Source: Corydoras sp. C115 (Eukaryota > Chordata > Actinopteri > Siluriformes > Callichthyidae). Taken from it: DNA of 64,000 nt. This document shows, piece after piece, positions 12,495-24,586 of the stretch. How positions within the stretch are numbered: position 1 is the first letter of the stretch; each line of letters begins with the position of its first letter. The translations under genes were made by a program, and so were the position numbers. Location: the NCBI GenBank assembly GCA_019802505.1, contig JAFMOC010000043.1, forward strand, positions 1,686,501 through 1,750,500, written 5' to 3'. The notes beneath the pieces were generated by a model. It was not told the DNA's origin. It did not search any database and worked only from the letters and a program-made list of their open reading frames with translations.

Positions 12495-12592
12495 ACAGGG
12501 AGGACATGGAAAATCAACCAAGATCGGAATTCAAACCTGTATCCCCAGCGCTGAAAGGCAGACATGCTAACCACTATGCTGCCCGGCCTGTT
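12495..12592 (-). mobile_element. V-SINE-like element, tRNA head only
   Basis: Antisense AGGGAGGACATGGAAA, TCAAACCTGTATCCCCAGCGCTGA and CATGCTAACCACTATGCTGCC correspond to the core start and the tRNA-like head. The 3' two thirds are missing. Confidence 0.78.
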
Positions 12593-13224
12593 TTTCTATC
12601 ATGAAAAAAAAAATATATATATATATAATACTACTATAGATAGGGGGAAAAAATGAATCATTTAAGAAATATGATCCGTATGATACAATTAGCTCAATGC
12701 ACCATAAGCTATAGTAATAAAACCGTTAAACTCATTTGGTCAGTGTTTTCTGCTCAAACTCAGCTTAACATAATTATTCTCTGTGTTTGTTTTACTAAGC
12801 GAGACCTACTTATTCCAACTTTTTCTGGTGAGGAAAGTAATTTACTTATTGGCTTTAAAGTAAGCTTCTACTCAAAAAACACAATGATTGGTCATGCACC
12901 GGTGCTTAAAACAAGAAAGAACAGGAACAAACTAAAGGTAAAGCCATGTAGTCTACAGGATCTGCACTCTGATGCCACGTTATTACAAAAATAATATTGA
13001 TTTTTTAAAAAAGGAAAAAAGGCATAACATTTTAAATGAGATCCAATCATTTAAAAGTGCAAAAATTGGTGCACATAAACTTGAGTCTAGAGGAAACATT
13101 GGAAACAGAAAGGAAAAACAAATCAAGGCTGAGACAGAGTACTTAATTTTTCATTATGTCTGGAGAAGGAAACAGTGCAGCTGCATTGTCTACACAAAGC
13201 TGCTCAATATTCTGGTTTATTCAG

Positions 13225-13313
13225 AGGAAGTCCATACATCACTAGAAATTGAACAGCAGCACTTCACAGCTTCTCGCTCATCTTTAATGAAACATTTTCA
13301 TTGTATGGTTTTG
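13225..13313 (+). CDS. Weak exon-like segment, unknown protein
   Basis: The acceptor-like TTCTGGTTTATTCAG and the good donor TTG|GTAAGTAG bracket 89 nt with a single open frame (phase 1 to phase 0, 29 residues starting EVHTSLEIEQQ). It lies inside a 129-codon open frame (12972-13361), itself preceded by a 113-codon frame. No family is recognised and no partner exon was found. Chance occurrence is likely. Confidence 0.15.
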
Positions 13314-13795
13314 GTAAGTAGACTTTACTTCAGAAATGAGCATTACCGTGCTCTACCCTGAGCATACAGTAGTTTTCCCCCGTCGTAGACTTACAATATA
13401 AACTTTAAAAAGTATTTTTTCTCTGGTCTGATTTTTACTTTCCATACTGAATTATGTTTGGAACAGCATGCAGACCTGACAATTTCCCTTTGGCTCTTAT
13501 ATCACTGTACCACTTTCTTGGCTCTGAAGCCTACAGCCTGTCCTCAACCCTTCTTTAAGTTTAAGAGGCAGTTTTCTTGGGACAGTTAAGCATTAATCCA
13601 CTGTTTAAGAGATTTATGGCACTTTCCTGTGGAGAGTGTTGCTTGAGAACGCTTGTGAGCGCTTTAGAATTTATGAAATATTAGCATCAATTTGACCTAA
13701 AAGTCATAAAACAATAAAGCGAACCAAATCAAACAAATAAGACAAAACTGGTATTTTATTTATTGAGAAAATAATATTTCTATACATATCAGTGA

Positions 13796-14108
13796 GCATG
13801 GCAGTAAGGCTTAGTGGTTAGCATGTTCGCCTCTCAACACTGGGGATCCTGGTTCTAATCTAGGTGGTGTTTCCATGTTCTCCCAGTGTCTGCATGGGTT
13901 TCCACAGGGTTCTCCAGTTTCCTTCCACAGTCAAAAAGCATAGATACAAAGTAACCTGGCTGCTCTAAATGCCCCCATATAGTGTGTGTGCCCAGCAATA
14001 GATCGGCAACCTGGATGTATCTGTCCAGCACCCGAAACATTTTCCCCTGGCTGGGCATGGGGAACACTCCCACGACCCTAGCATAGGACTAAGTGGAAGA
14101 ATGGATGG
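13796..14108 (+). mobile_element. V-SINE-like element with 8-bp TSD
   Basis: A near-complete copy: tRNA head with A-box-like TGGCTTAGTGG sequence (here AAGGCTTAGTGGTTAGCATG), core GTTTCCATGTTCTCCC, and 3' domain ending in GGAAGAATGG. ATCAGTGA at 13788-13795 is repeated at 14109-14116. It is moderately diverged. Confidence 0.87.
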
Positions 14109-14196
14109 ATCAGTGAACGGCAAAGGATGAAATTAGAATCCGGTGTTTTTCAGTCAATGGGAAGACAATCGGATGTGAGCAGTTTTTATCAATCTG

Positions 14197-14275
14197 AGGG
14201 TTGTGGGTCCTTAAGCAAGGCCCTTAACTCTCACTGCTCCAGGGCTGCTGTATGCCAAACCCTGTATTCTGCCCT
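14197..14275 (+). mobile_element. SINE fragment, third family
   Basis: GGGTCCTTAAGCAAGGCCCTTAA followed by CTCACTGCTCCAGGGCTGCTGTA is the body of a fish tRNA-derived SINE related to the one at 30901-31050. Head and tail are not recognisable. Confidence 0.5.
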
Positions 14276-14299
14276 TAATTTGATTAAACAGATGTTATT

Positions 14300-16190
14300 T
14301 TAAGCATTCTATCTATATTTTAAGCATATCTATTTTAAGTTTTTTTCCTTGTTACATAAATGAATGTTCAAGCTATGTCAATGGATGTTCACAAAATAAC
14401 AACCACACGTAAACGTAAGGATGCACACAGACAGGAACAAAAACACGTCCGAAAATAATAAAGTCTGACTCATGCCCCTTCTGTAAACCCATTTTTCTGT
14501 CATGGTCAGCCCTTTCATACACTGAATGATAATAGTGAACACATGTTAGGGGCCAACGTCTTTCAGTGGTTGTAGTTTAGTTAATGGAAACACTAGTATG
14601 GAAACAGTTCTGTTTTTCTTCTCTTCCACTTCCCTCCCTCATATTAACAAATTTCTCAGTTGCCCTCAGTCATGATTTATCCTGCTGAATCTCCTGTAGC
14701 TTAAGCTGTAAGGATAATAAACACATGCAAATGAGACAAATAAAAAAATGTATTTAAAAAAAAAAAAAAAAGAGTAGTGGTCCTTGGCTTGTTCTGTTAT
14801 TCACATCTGGAGCCCAAATACTGGAACTTACCAGAGGGAAATTCTAAAGATGAAGATTTCGCTAATGTTATTGAAACCACAGTAACGACGGGTCATAATT
14901 AATTTTTGAATACCTGAACATTTTATTATTTAAATTTAACAGGATGCTGTTGAGTAAAATAAATGATTTTAAAAGAAAATGTTCCAAATTTGAAGGCTTT
15001 CTTCATTGTCAGAACCAAGTCGTAGACAGCTCCCTCTCTACAAAACTAATTTGCTTTTGGTTTGCCAGGTACATAAAAAAGACAATTTATCAGATCACAA
15101 CACCGCACATTTAGATTTCCAGGCACAGCGAGAGACACAGCAAAATACAAAAAATTGAGTTGCTCTGATCGCAATGTTCTAAATGTACTTGTGTCTGGCT
15201 TTTTAGACATGAGCTTTATCCAACAGCAAATGGGTATTTTACAACATCTCCACGCACATGGACATATTTTAGGTTATTCTCAAAATGTCATCTAAACTGA
15301 AACATAGCAAAAGTAGAGCACACTATTGAGCAAGACGTACATCAAAGGCTACAACCAAATCCACATGCTATCTTCTAATGTCTGAAAAATGCTCAAAGTA
15401 CTGGTGCACGCTTGTTTAGAAACTAGACAGCTACAAGTAGTAAACAGGAAAGGTGAATGACATAATTTAGATAGAATCACAATTAACGGTGTCAGAGCGA
15501 CACAGTGCTCGGTGCTCTTGCCTCACAGTGGATTTCCATTCAGATGCCTTTGAAGACGGTGTGAAGGACTTGTGACATCCTGGTCCACCCCTGTTCTGGA
15601 TGTGTCACTTAAAAAATAAATTAATGACTGAATATTAGTTTACAAAATAGTTACATGCATGTAAATCTCACAAATAATAATCTTTAAAAATTATTATAGA
15701 ACAGAACAGGATTTAGCTAAAGGGTTGAGTATGCAGTAATATGAGAGCACTTATGAGTCCAGAAAAAAAACTTTCTGAAATATACATCATGAGCTTAGAC
15801 ACTTTTTAACCCTGATCACTGAAAGTTGATAAGACGAATGGAATGTGACAAGGGAACTGTTAATAACATGAATAAACTCACACAGCATCATTGCTGGACA
15901 GTGTGGAGGACAGATCAAGATAAAGTAGAATACTCCCAAAGACTGTTTGCTACCTGACCCATGGTCTAAGTGCATTTAACAGCACTTTCCTAAATCAAAA
16001 CGGCCACTAAAAGCAATAAAACGCAAACCCTGCTGGCGAACAACAATAACACAAAGATTAAACACTTTCAGCGCAGTGTAATCATCTTCAATAGTCATTC
16101 ACAGAAACAAAGTAAACCATTCGTTGGTTTGCTTCAATGGACATTTCAATGATGGACTCTTACAATTAACCTTATAGAAGGAACTCAAAA
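14300..16190. other. No gene seen
   Basis: AT-rich DNA with an A17 run (14756-14772). The stretch 15484-15640 has a faint tRNA-SINE look (GACACAGTGCTC, TTGCCTCACAG) but is too decayed to call. Confidence 0.5.
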
Positions 16191-16195
16191 GGGAG

Positions 16196-16225
<30 letters not shown>
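16196..16225. repeat. A30 homopolymer
   Basis: Uninterrupted A run with no recognisable retroposon body upstream. Confidence 0.95.
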
Positions 16226-16226
<1 letters not shown>

Positions 16227-16559
16227 ACATTAAAAGTAGAGGACCACGAGGTGAACAGACAGACTTCCAACCTTGGACAAGGAAGCAGGCCCGTGTATGA
16301 CCTCAGCTTCTCCGGAGGAAATTATCCCTGCAAATTACTGAGGATATATCCCTCACATTAAAAGCAATTCACTGCTTTACAACCAACAGGAAAAAGGTTC
16401 TTGTTTTATGTTAGGATTTTCATTTTACCTCAATAATATTACAACCCCTGGCAAAACTTAGAAATGGAATCACACCACTGAGAGACATTCACTCCGCTTT
16501 TGCAAAACTGCAGATTTTATTTTATTTTATTTTTTTAATGGATGCTTATTCGGGAATTG

Positions 16560-17260
16560 TAAAATATTTAAATCAAAATGAATTTAGCAATTTAATTTTT
16601 GCTGTTGGTTCACTGAGAGCTACCAAACTAATTTTTATTGTTTAAGTACAATAACAAAAAGTCTAAATTTGTCTATCCGTCTGCCTTTCAGAACTGTATT
16701 GCAGTTTAGAAAAACATAAGAAAATGAAATAGAAAATCTAAAGAAAACTCAAATTCTCATTTTATTGATGGCTTTAAAATGCATGTCAAATGCAAATTTC
16801 CCTATGATCTAGAATGTCTTGGAATTAAAAAAAATATATATTTATTTATTTCAAAATAAGAAAGAAAAAGACAAAGAGCAAAGCTGAGCTTGAGAGCTAA
16901 TGACCTCAAATGGGACAATTACAGCAATAATAGACTTCAACTGGAGAAAAAAACAAAAGCGAACCTCAAATGTTGAACTAATTCAGTGATTTTGTCTTTT
17001 TCAAGTGCTACTGAAGGAAAAATGCAGCTGATCACTGATTAGAACCACAACTAAAATGAAAGCGAACAATAAGACATTTGACTTGGAGCAAGAAGTAAAA
17101 GTCTTAATTTAGAGACGGGTGGAAATCTAATGAGACAATATGTCAATCTAAAAAAGCAGTTTGTTAGATCCTCTAGTCACTGCAAATTACCACAGGAAGT
17201 ATGGTTAGTTTATTTATGAAATAATTCTTCTTTAATGATGTGCTAATATTTACCAGCTGC
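16560..17260. promoter_or_regulatory. Enhancer-like AT-rich block
   Basis: Repeat-free DNA dense in homeodomain- and POU-type words: a perfect octamer ATGCAAAT at 16790-16797, inside ATGTCAAATGCAAAT, which differs from the PORE-type POU dimer site at two of 15 positions, plus GCTAATGACC, GACAATTACAG and CTAATGAGACAATATG. No coding frame is credible. The texture resembles vertebrate conserved non-coding elements, but conservation cannot be tested here. Confidence 0.25.
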
Positions 17261-17400
17261 TGGTGTGTACATTTTCTCTCACTAAACCCTAAAACAGCAT
17301 ACATTTTACAATCAGAGTGAGGTAAAGAACACAACACCGGGTCTAAAATAGAATTAATTAATTTTTTTGTTAATTTAAGTAAGCAATCGTCATTAATTCA

Positions 17401-17500
17401 ACTCATCTCATCATCCTTACCACTTACTCCTATACCAGGGGCCATACAGGGGAGAAGGTTTAGGATATACCCAGGACAGGGTGCCCAGTCCATCGCTGAC
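17401..17500 (-). mobile_element. V-SINE-like element, 3' part
   Basis: Antisense 3' domain: CAGGGGAGAAGGTTTAGG, ATACCCAGGACAGGGTGCCC and CCATCGCTGA. Head and core are absent. Old copy. Confidence 0.72.
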
Positions 17501-19224
17501 TCCTCAGAAAATGTTAATCAGTTGATTTAAAGTTGCCGTAACTATTTTATTAAATTTTCATAAAATAGCCTTTTCAAATGTTTACAAATAGAAAATGTAA
17601 AACAAAAAAATAAAATTTAAGGGGTTTATTACCACTTCAGCACAAAGCAAAAATAACCCTACAGTAAAAATAACTCTACAGGACAACCTTTAAGGTAACT
17701 TTAAGTGTACCCTCAATCTTTGCAACTAGTTAAAATTGGCTACAGATTGCGCTACGTTCAAAATATGCCAATTTCCAAAGTCAACAAAACTCAATTCAAT
17801 TCAAAACTGCATTAGATCCACTTAGTAATTTATTATGTTTGGATTTCGGTATGCTTGTAATCTGAGTCGTGTAAAAACTGGGTGAAATGCTTCAGAAAAA
17901 CAGCCAACGCAATCCCACTTTGCCCATAAAATATGATTTAAGATAAGAAAATTGCTGTGATAAATGGCACTGTGATGTGCAGCTCTGGAAGAAGATTGCA
18001 ATTACAGATAAATATTTTTAACATAATTTCTAATCAAATTTAACCACACAGAGTAACATAAATTACACCTAGGTATTGCACACATGTCTCACTTAAAGAC
18101 ACATCCTGAAGATAATTGCAATGCAAAAACACCACCCTATGACCCATGCTATGATATCCACATCTGCTTCCCTATGGCATTATTCCATAACACCATTCAG
18201 AAATGTAATTATGTAATGATCTGCTTGGCTGGCTTTGGCCTTTGGGCTTGGGTTTCTCGAAACCCTTGGGAGTGGAAACGAAGAAGAAATGCTTCATTTA
18301 CCCCCAGTGCCTTCCTGATTCTGTGGGTTAAGTTGATTTGCAGTGAAAAACACACACCAGTCTTTTTCTCTTTAGCATTACTTACATGCTCCTTTTATTT
18401 TCTCATTACCCAAGATGGGGAAATGGTGTGTGACTAGTGTTTATAAAGGTGTTTTTTATAGACTAGATTCCCTTTGCTCTCAGTCATCACCTCTAGTGTC
18501 ACAAGTTTTGCTTGGATGGCACTCTAAATGGCTGCTGTATAAATGACATTTATGAATGTGTCAAAAAGGCAGGACATTTATTGAGCTCCAGGGATGCATA
18601 TAAAGGCAGAAGAATATGGAAGACTTTAGCAGACACATTAATACAATGTGTCTGAAGCAAAGCATGAAGACATTAAAAAAGAGAATGTCTTTATTATCGT
18701 CCCCGCTTTCCCTATAACACTTCACCCATGTAAATACATTTCAGGCATGTCCAATATAACATCAAAACATTCAGTGCAGATATTTGAATGTAGCACAACT
18801 AAAACACAAAAAGCTGCAAAAACTTTCCACAGAGTTTTTTTTTTTTGATTTCTCAATTCTTGGCCTGATAATTCAACACTGTACCACATTATTATTCCCA
18901 ATTTTCCCCTCAAATAATTCCACTCAGCCGTAAGCAATCTCTACACATCATGGACCGACTGTTCCACAACAACCCCTCTATCCAGGGCTACATTCAACCA
19001 GCCAGCTGTCTGCTCTTCAATCCACAATCTTACAACGTACCGAAGCAATCCTTTGCCATGTCTTTACTCTGTGAGATTTTAGAGCTCGTCTTTAAATATG
19101 CATGTCACAAGCCTGGTTCATAATTTGCAAAACCTGTGTGTTTTTGCATCAACTGTTGTTGTGTTTTGTAGAACCACCCAATATAGAGCAAGAAATCGAG
19201 AGTGTTTCGAAACACCGAACCTCC

Positions 19225-19520
19225 CCAGAATCTCCAGGGTTCTAGCTAATCTTTTTGGACCTCTAAAGCTCAGTGCACAGGTTTTCAATGGGGTTTAAGT
19301 CAATAGACTGGGATGGCCTTGTCAAAAGTTTGATTGTTTGGTCATTAAACCCAATTTTTTGTGATTTAAACATAAGATTTAAATCACTGTCCTGCTGGAA
19401 GATCCAGCCACAAAACAGATGTGGCTTTTGGCAAAGCAATCCAGACAATATTTTCAATTGTTCATAATACCATGTGTCCTAACAAGATTCCCAGGGTCAA
19501 CACCACAAAATCTCATCTTA
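19225..19520 (-). pseudogene. Tc1-like transposase relic
   Basis: On the minus strand, 19263-19457 keeps an open frame with WIFQQDSD (family pattern WIFQQDNDPKHT) and PSQSIDLNPIENL (family pattern PSQSPDLNPIENLW), the two landmarks of the DDE catalytic core. The D-P-K-H-T part is lost and the W after ENL is C. Flanks are frameshifted. Only the C-terminal third of the ~340-residue enzyme remains, so it is inactive. Confidence 0.85.
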
Positions 19521-19689
19521 ACCAACAGAATTTACTGGAGATTATTTCTCTATAGCCATTTCTCTTTTGTTGACAAACCCATCTTTAAAGATTTTTTCCA
19601 GTTACAGTTTAGTCAACATCTAGAAAACATATTTGGTTTGATGAAGGAAAACATTATTCCTGAAACACAGTCTAAATTTCACACTATGA

Positions 19690-19895
19690 ATACTCACACA
19701 GACACAAAAACACGATATAGGGGTAATTTAGAGCTGCAAATTTATCTTAAAATCCATGTTTTTGGACTGTGGGACAAAACCAGAGAACCTGGAGGAAAGC
19801 CGGATAGACAAAGGGAGAACATGTAAACTTTTGTATTGGGATTCGAATCTGGCTTTCCACCATTGAGAAGCAAACATGCTAACCACTAAGACCCT
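19690..19895 (-). mobile_element. V-SINE-like element, head and core
   Basis: Antisense core CCATGTTTTTGGACTGTGGG, AACCAGAGAACCTGGAGG and GGGAGAACATGTAAACT, then the head GGGATTCGAATCTGGC and AACATGCTAACCACTAAGAC. The B-box complement is readable. It lies 170 bp from the Tc1 relic. Confidence 0.85.
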
Positions 19896-19899
19896 GTGA

Positions 19900-22670
19900 C
19901 ATCTGGCGGAGACCAGAGAAAATTCTGAGTGAAAGCTGGATTACTCTCTGTAACTATACAATATATCTATATTTCAAGTTAAAGTGATGAAAAGTACAAT
20001 GAGTGTAAAAACAGGGAGGTTTACCAAATTAAATGGCTGGTGTGTGCTTATCAAATAATAGCATTACCAATAATCATAGGATTCAAATGATAACATTAGA
20101 CAAAATACATTTCTAAACTTTTACACCCACTAGCCACAATGATTTAGTAACATTGTATAGGGCCACTTAGAGTCAATACCCGAGTTCAGTAAATGATGAT
20201 TATCGTGTCGCCTTATTAGATCAGTCGAGTGAGCATGGCTTTAACGATTTCAACTGCGGGCTGTTTACTTAAAATCAGTCAAACAAAGACTGGAGAGCAA
20301 GAAAACACAGGCCCTCTGTCAGATATATGGTGGCTTTTACTGCTGGTGATTTCTCTTACTCGTACTTGTGCTCTTTACGTTTATGCACATGGTATATCAC
20401 TTAACACAAGGACAAATCCACTGTTGCCTTACAGGGTGTCGAATCCTAACATTTACCATGACCTTTTGAACTATCATATACAGAAGTCATATACATTTAT
20501 CATTATTCTTTAGGCACACACTGTACAGCAGCACACAGACATGTCCTTATTTAGTCTACATACATCTGTGTAATGAGTAATTGTACTTTTAGTTCAATTG
20601 AATTTACATGTTTACATTTTACCGGGTTAGATTTGATTTTCCTATTTATGTCTGGCTAGTTATAATGCAGTGTATTTTGCCTGAAATGCAGTGTTTTTTT
20701 TTTTGTTTGATTGCAAACTAAGCCAATTTACCGTAATATTCCTTAAAGTCCATATGACGTACTGCAAGCAAGTTACATACATTTGTATGTTTAACGTATG
20801 TGCATCATTCTCTCAAACCCTTTGTGTGCACAGAAGACTGTTACAGCATTTCTATTAGGCCCCAACCACATGTGGCAGCAGCTCTCTTGGCCAAGCTGAG
20901 TGTTCTGCACACAATGTGGGGTGATGTCATGTAACATGACCACATAAGACAGAACTCTTTACAGCTTGACACTGATGAAGTCGTACTTTGGTTTGAGAAC
21001 TAGAAGGCCAAAAACACTTGGTCACCACCCAGATGAATGCCAAAACACTGGCTCTTTTTTGGTATTTCATGCATTAAGTTGTGACCCTGACCAAAGTCAT
21101 GGCTCGTTAGTGCATATAAACACCCTCACACCTTCCAACTCTGTCAATAATCCCAGGCTTCATTGAGGTCCTTTTGCGAGCTATTGCATTGCACATGCTG
21201 TATATAACACACATTAACATACAGTTTATTAAAGCTCTCTGAAGGATGTAGGCCTTTGTGCCCTCAAAAACTCTGGATTGTAGACAAATCTGAATTGTGC
21301 CATAGTAAGAAATAATTTTGGGAGCCTGCATCATGTCAACACTTGTAAATAAGGGCCAGCGAATTTCCACTGCATTTAAGTCGGAGTATTTTACAGTATA
21401 ATATAGTACATACACTTGTATTTAAAAATGTCTGCACCCTTGGCACATTCGTATTCTAAAACTGGCAAACACAGATGATTCCTATGCAGTTACTCTGTCT
21501 TTAATCACAAACATATTAAAATCAAAATCAGCATGGCTTATGCAAACAGCCAAGACCCTGCAAAGACCACCAATAATAATGAGGAACGATCATCTAAATC
21601 AAAGTTTTAAGCTTCGAACCTTATGCTTGCACTCAGCCACCATGCTCTTCAGGTGACTGATTAAAAATCTGAAAATGATTACTTAAGAAGCTTTTTGTTT
21701 GTGAATTCTACAGTGTCAAATGTTATTTAAAAATGATAGTTCAGAGAAAATTAAGATGTCACCCTGTGACTGTGAATAGGACCAGAAAACCTATTAAATA
21801 AAAATGTAAATATGATCGTGGTATAAATAGAAAACTTAATCCATCACATGACTGTCAAGAACCTACAGGATGTTTAGATGATTTAGAAGTGATGGTGCAT
21901 CATTACACTGTCTGGTATAGCATCCTAACTGAAACATTTGAATGAAAAGACACTAGCTCCTAGAAAAAAAGAAAAAAAAAAAAGGGGAGCACTTGCTTTA
22001 ATAATAAAAAAACAGGGTGTGGAAAAAATGTAGGTATGGAAACCAGATCGGTAAATGATCATGATTGATAATACTGCAGCTCAGCTGGATTTTCCTTTCC
22101 TTAACTTAATGACTTGTGTTGGTCTTTTACTTATAAGTTGCTTTGGCAGAAAACATTTGCTTGCTGACTACATCTGAATCGATTTACTATATACAACATA
22201 CGATAGTTATATGTTAGTCATGTTGTTTACTCTGTACGCTGTCTGCACTATACATACCATATTATAGAGTATTAAATGGCTTTTGCATGCAAGACTACAA
22301 AAGTTGGCGAGGAAAAGCACTATCCAGGCTACTGGTCTGCACTGGTGTGTATTGTCTGACCTCCATTACTCCCCCAATGGCCTTTTAAAGTGGAATGGAA
22401 TTTGGTCTATAATGGTGATGGAAGGAGCAGAAACACAAGGCCTATAATCCCACTTGGGAATAGGAGAGAGGGGGTCTGGTTTTGGAAACAAAACATAGGA
22501 AGGAAAAAGTGAGAGTAAATGGGACATACAGACACAAAGATGGAGGACCAGCCCTGACCTCTGGTGCCGGAGACCCAGAGGCCTAATTTATTTACCCTGA
22601 TAAGTTAACTAAAAGCATTTTGCCCTGTTTCACACTAGTGCTTATGACACATAGGAGAGTCATGAGTTCT
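19900..22670. other. No gene seen
   Basis: Unique-looking AT-rich DNA. Open frames of 94 codons (20229-20513) and 102 codons (21107-21415, minus) show no recognisable motif and no matching splice signals. Confidence 0.5.
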
Positions 22671-22679
22671 CAAAGAGAC

Positions 22680-22790
22680 ATAAAGTACAGTGGTAAAATA
22701 TCATGCCATGAGGAAATTAATTATCTGCAATTTACCTGACAAATCTGAAACATCAGGGCATTTAACAAATTTAATAAACAATAAATGAGG
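22680..22790. promoter_or_regulatory. Enhancer-like block downstream of the candidate last exon
   Basis: GGAAATTAATTATCTGC (homeodomain core TAATTA) is followed by AATTTACCTGACA (E2-box-like ACCTG) and AATTTAATAAACAATAAATG. It is repeat-free and resembles conserved non-coding DNA. It could equally be 3' UTR of the minus-strand gene. Confidence 0.2.
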
Positions 22791-22823
22791 AGCAATCAGT
22801 ATTTAACTAGAGGTCAATAAGAT

Positions 22824-22829
22824 TTTATT
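22824..22829 (-). terminator. Poly(A) signal AATAAA, minus strand
   Basis: Canonical hexamer on the minus strand, 107 bp beyond the stop codon of the candidate terminal exon at 22936-23084. This hexamer is common in AT-rich DNA, so it supports the model only weakly. Confidence 0.35.
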
Positions 22830-22935
22830 TATGCTGTTATTCATGTCATTTACATGATATCTTATTAATAATCACGCACTAAATCATTTTCCAGATTTCC
22901 AACATTGATAGACCAATTCTGAAACTAAAATCTGT

Positions 22936-23084
22936 TTACTTGTCTTTCTTTGTTGTACACTCAGGACCACATACTGGCATCTTTTCGAGGTAAATGTCAG
23001 CACACCAGTCTGCAAACTGATCCTCAGAACAAGGCGGATTACGCAGCAAGACAACTTTAAGCTCAGACGTTATTCTGCCAAAGC
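22936..23084 (-). CDS. Candidate terminal coding exon, protein unknown
   Basis: On the minus strand the acceptor ATTTTTCCTATCCAG is followed by 149 nt: two bases finishing a split codon (phase 1), 48 sense codons and TAA. The peptide begins FGRITSELKVVLLRNPPC and ends CADIYLEKMPVCGPEC plus a lysine-rich tail. It has four cysteines, two tryptophan/acidic clusters and codon-like base use. GC content is clearly above the surrounding AT-rich DNA. An AATAAA follows 107 bp later. Four cysteines suggest a secreted or extracellular tail, but I recognise no family. A very short (57-bp) intron and a preceding in-phase segment ending at 23142 (donor CAG|GTAATT) are possible but have a poor acceptor. It could belong to the minus-strand gene starting at 60.2 kb, since the phases agree, though 37 kb separates them. 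Confidence 0.42.
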
Positions 23085-23149
23085 CTGGATAGGAAAAATT
23101 AATGTGCTGAACTTAATATGACAGAATGGTTGTAAAATTACCTGAACAT

Positions 23150-24480
23150 GAGCTATTTATGTGAGAAATCCCACCAACATCTTTCAATTTAAACTTTTTT
23201 AGAATTTAAACAAAATTTTTGCTTTTTGTAGATGACTGGGCTAAATCTCTCAAGGTCAATATATTTAATCAATAGATACTCAAAAGATTTAGGTTCAGAC
23301 TTATATACAAAAAACAACAAGATGAATAGAGCAAAAGTCAACAGTTTGGCCACGCCTCCACCACCCAAATGATACCTGTTCTGTAATGGCCCTGACCAAT
23401 AGAAATAATAATCCTCATTATATAAGAAGGAAACCCTGAGAACTCAAAGACTTAATTGAGACCTTTCTTTTTGGCTGTACTGACAGATATTTCTATTAAA
23501 TCAGCCATTTCAATTTCAAATTTCAGCAGGTTTTGTTTTGTTGGCATGAAATAGTGCAGAAAACAAATTATAATATTTTATTAGTCTTGGCAGCAGTTAA
23601 AAAATACCAGAACTATCGACATCCATTTGAGCTGCTGAACGCTATATGAGGTATGAGTGGCTTTATTTCAACTTGGATACATAAACAATTGAGTTTTAAA
23701 ACCTAAATGCTTTTAACAGTTCTACTACTGATTTGCCTGGCCAGAGGAAGTTTTCCTACCATTTTTGTGCTCATACATTTCCTATTGAAACTACCGTTTA
23801 ACCTCCTTGCCAAATTTCAAATATAATCTCAATGAAGTCAGTCTGTTGTACTGTCGCTAACTTTACTCCGAGTTGGTCTTAATTGATAAAATTAAAGAAT
23901 TATTTTCACTCTCTGGACTGAAGACAATATAAACATGCTGAAGGAAGTATTTGCAAAGGAATTTGCATCAGTCTATAATTGTACTATTCCGCTAGGCTGC
24001 TGTTCAGAATGTCAACAATAGCAGATGTTTTAAGACAATCATAAATTCAAGTGGATTTGTGAGTACTACAATCTTATCTAGCATAGTATCCAAGTGAAAG
24101 GAAATCCAATCCTCCTTTAGTCTTACCTACTGCCTGCTGATATTATCTGTAGCTTTATCTGAAGCTAAAACATTTAGAATACATGTAATAAATTATGTGC
24201 AAAGTGATGGGTTTTGGATAGTGTTTTTTTATCTTAGAGCTGTCATATCAACAAAACCACAAAATACAGAGCCATAAATACAGTGTGAACAAAAGAAAAG
24301 TAAATAAATATTTAACTACACAGTTCATTGACATTAACATGATGATTCTGCAAGATTCAGTAAACTCATTGGCAGCTGAAGCTAACTGTATACAGCTCAC
24401 ACAAAAGTGATATATTTATTTTATCTATGTTCATTTACCTTTGACTCTCTACACACATTTTAGCAAAAATTATTTGTTGC
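23150..24480. other. No gene seen
   Basis: AT-rich DNA. The donor-like TAG|GTAAGA on the minus strand at 24125 follows a 38-nt segment with only one open frame, whose phase does not fit the candidate last exon. Nothing is assigned. Confidence 0.4.
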
Positions 24481-24489
24481 GGGGGGGAT

Positions 24490-24586
24490 GTCCATGTCCA
24501 TCCAAGGAAGAGCGTGTTGGCGGGGGAAGTTCCACCCAGATCAGGATTCAAACCCAGTGCTGAGAGGTGCAAACCACTATGACACC
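24490..24586 (-). mobile_element. V-SINE-like element, rearranged fragment
   Basis: Antisense CCATGTCCATCCAAGGAAGAGCGT (3' domain) is joined almost directly to CCACCCAGATCAGGATTCAAACCCAGTGCTGAGAGG (head), with the core deleted. GGGGGGG at 24481-24487 adjoins it. Confidence 0.7.

Noticed and set aside
12653..13361. Two overlapping plus-strand frames of 113 and 129 codons
   Set aside because: Lys/Asn/Ile-rich composition typical of AT-rich non-coding DNA, different frames, no domain, and no start context or partner exons. Only the small splice-bounded part at 13225-13313 was kept as a weak candidate.
13796..13870. tRNA-like sequences in SINE heads (also at 9542, 30901, 43545, 43990, 60567)
   Set aside because: They keep A- and B-box words but no full cloverleaf and are each attached to a SINE body, so they are not functional tRNA genes.
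18084..18437. 117-codon plus-strand frame
   Set aside because: No recognisable motif, no splice sites, no CpG or promoter features. Consistent with a chance frame, though the region is repeat-free.
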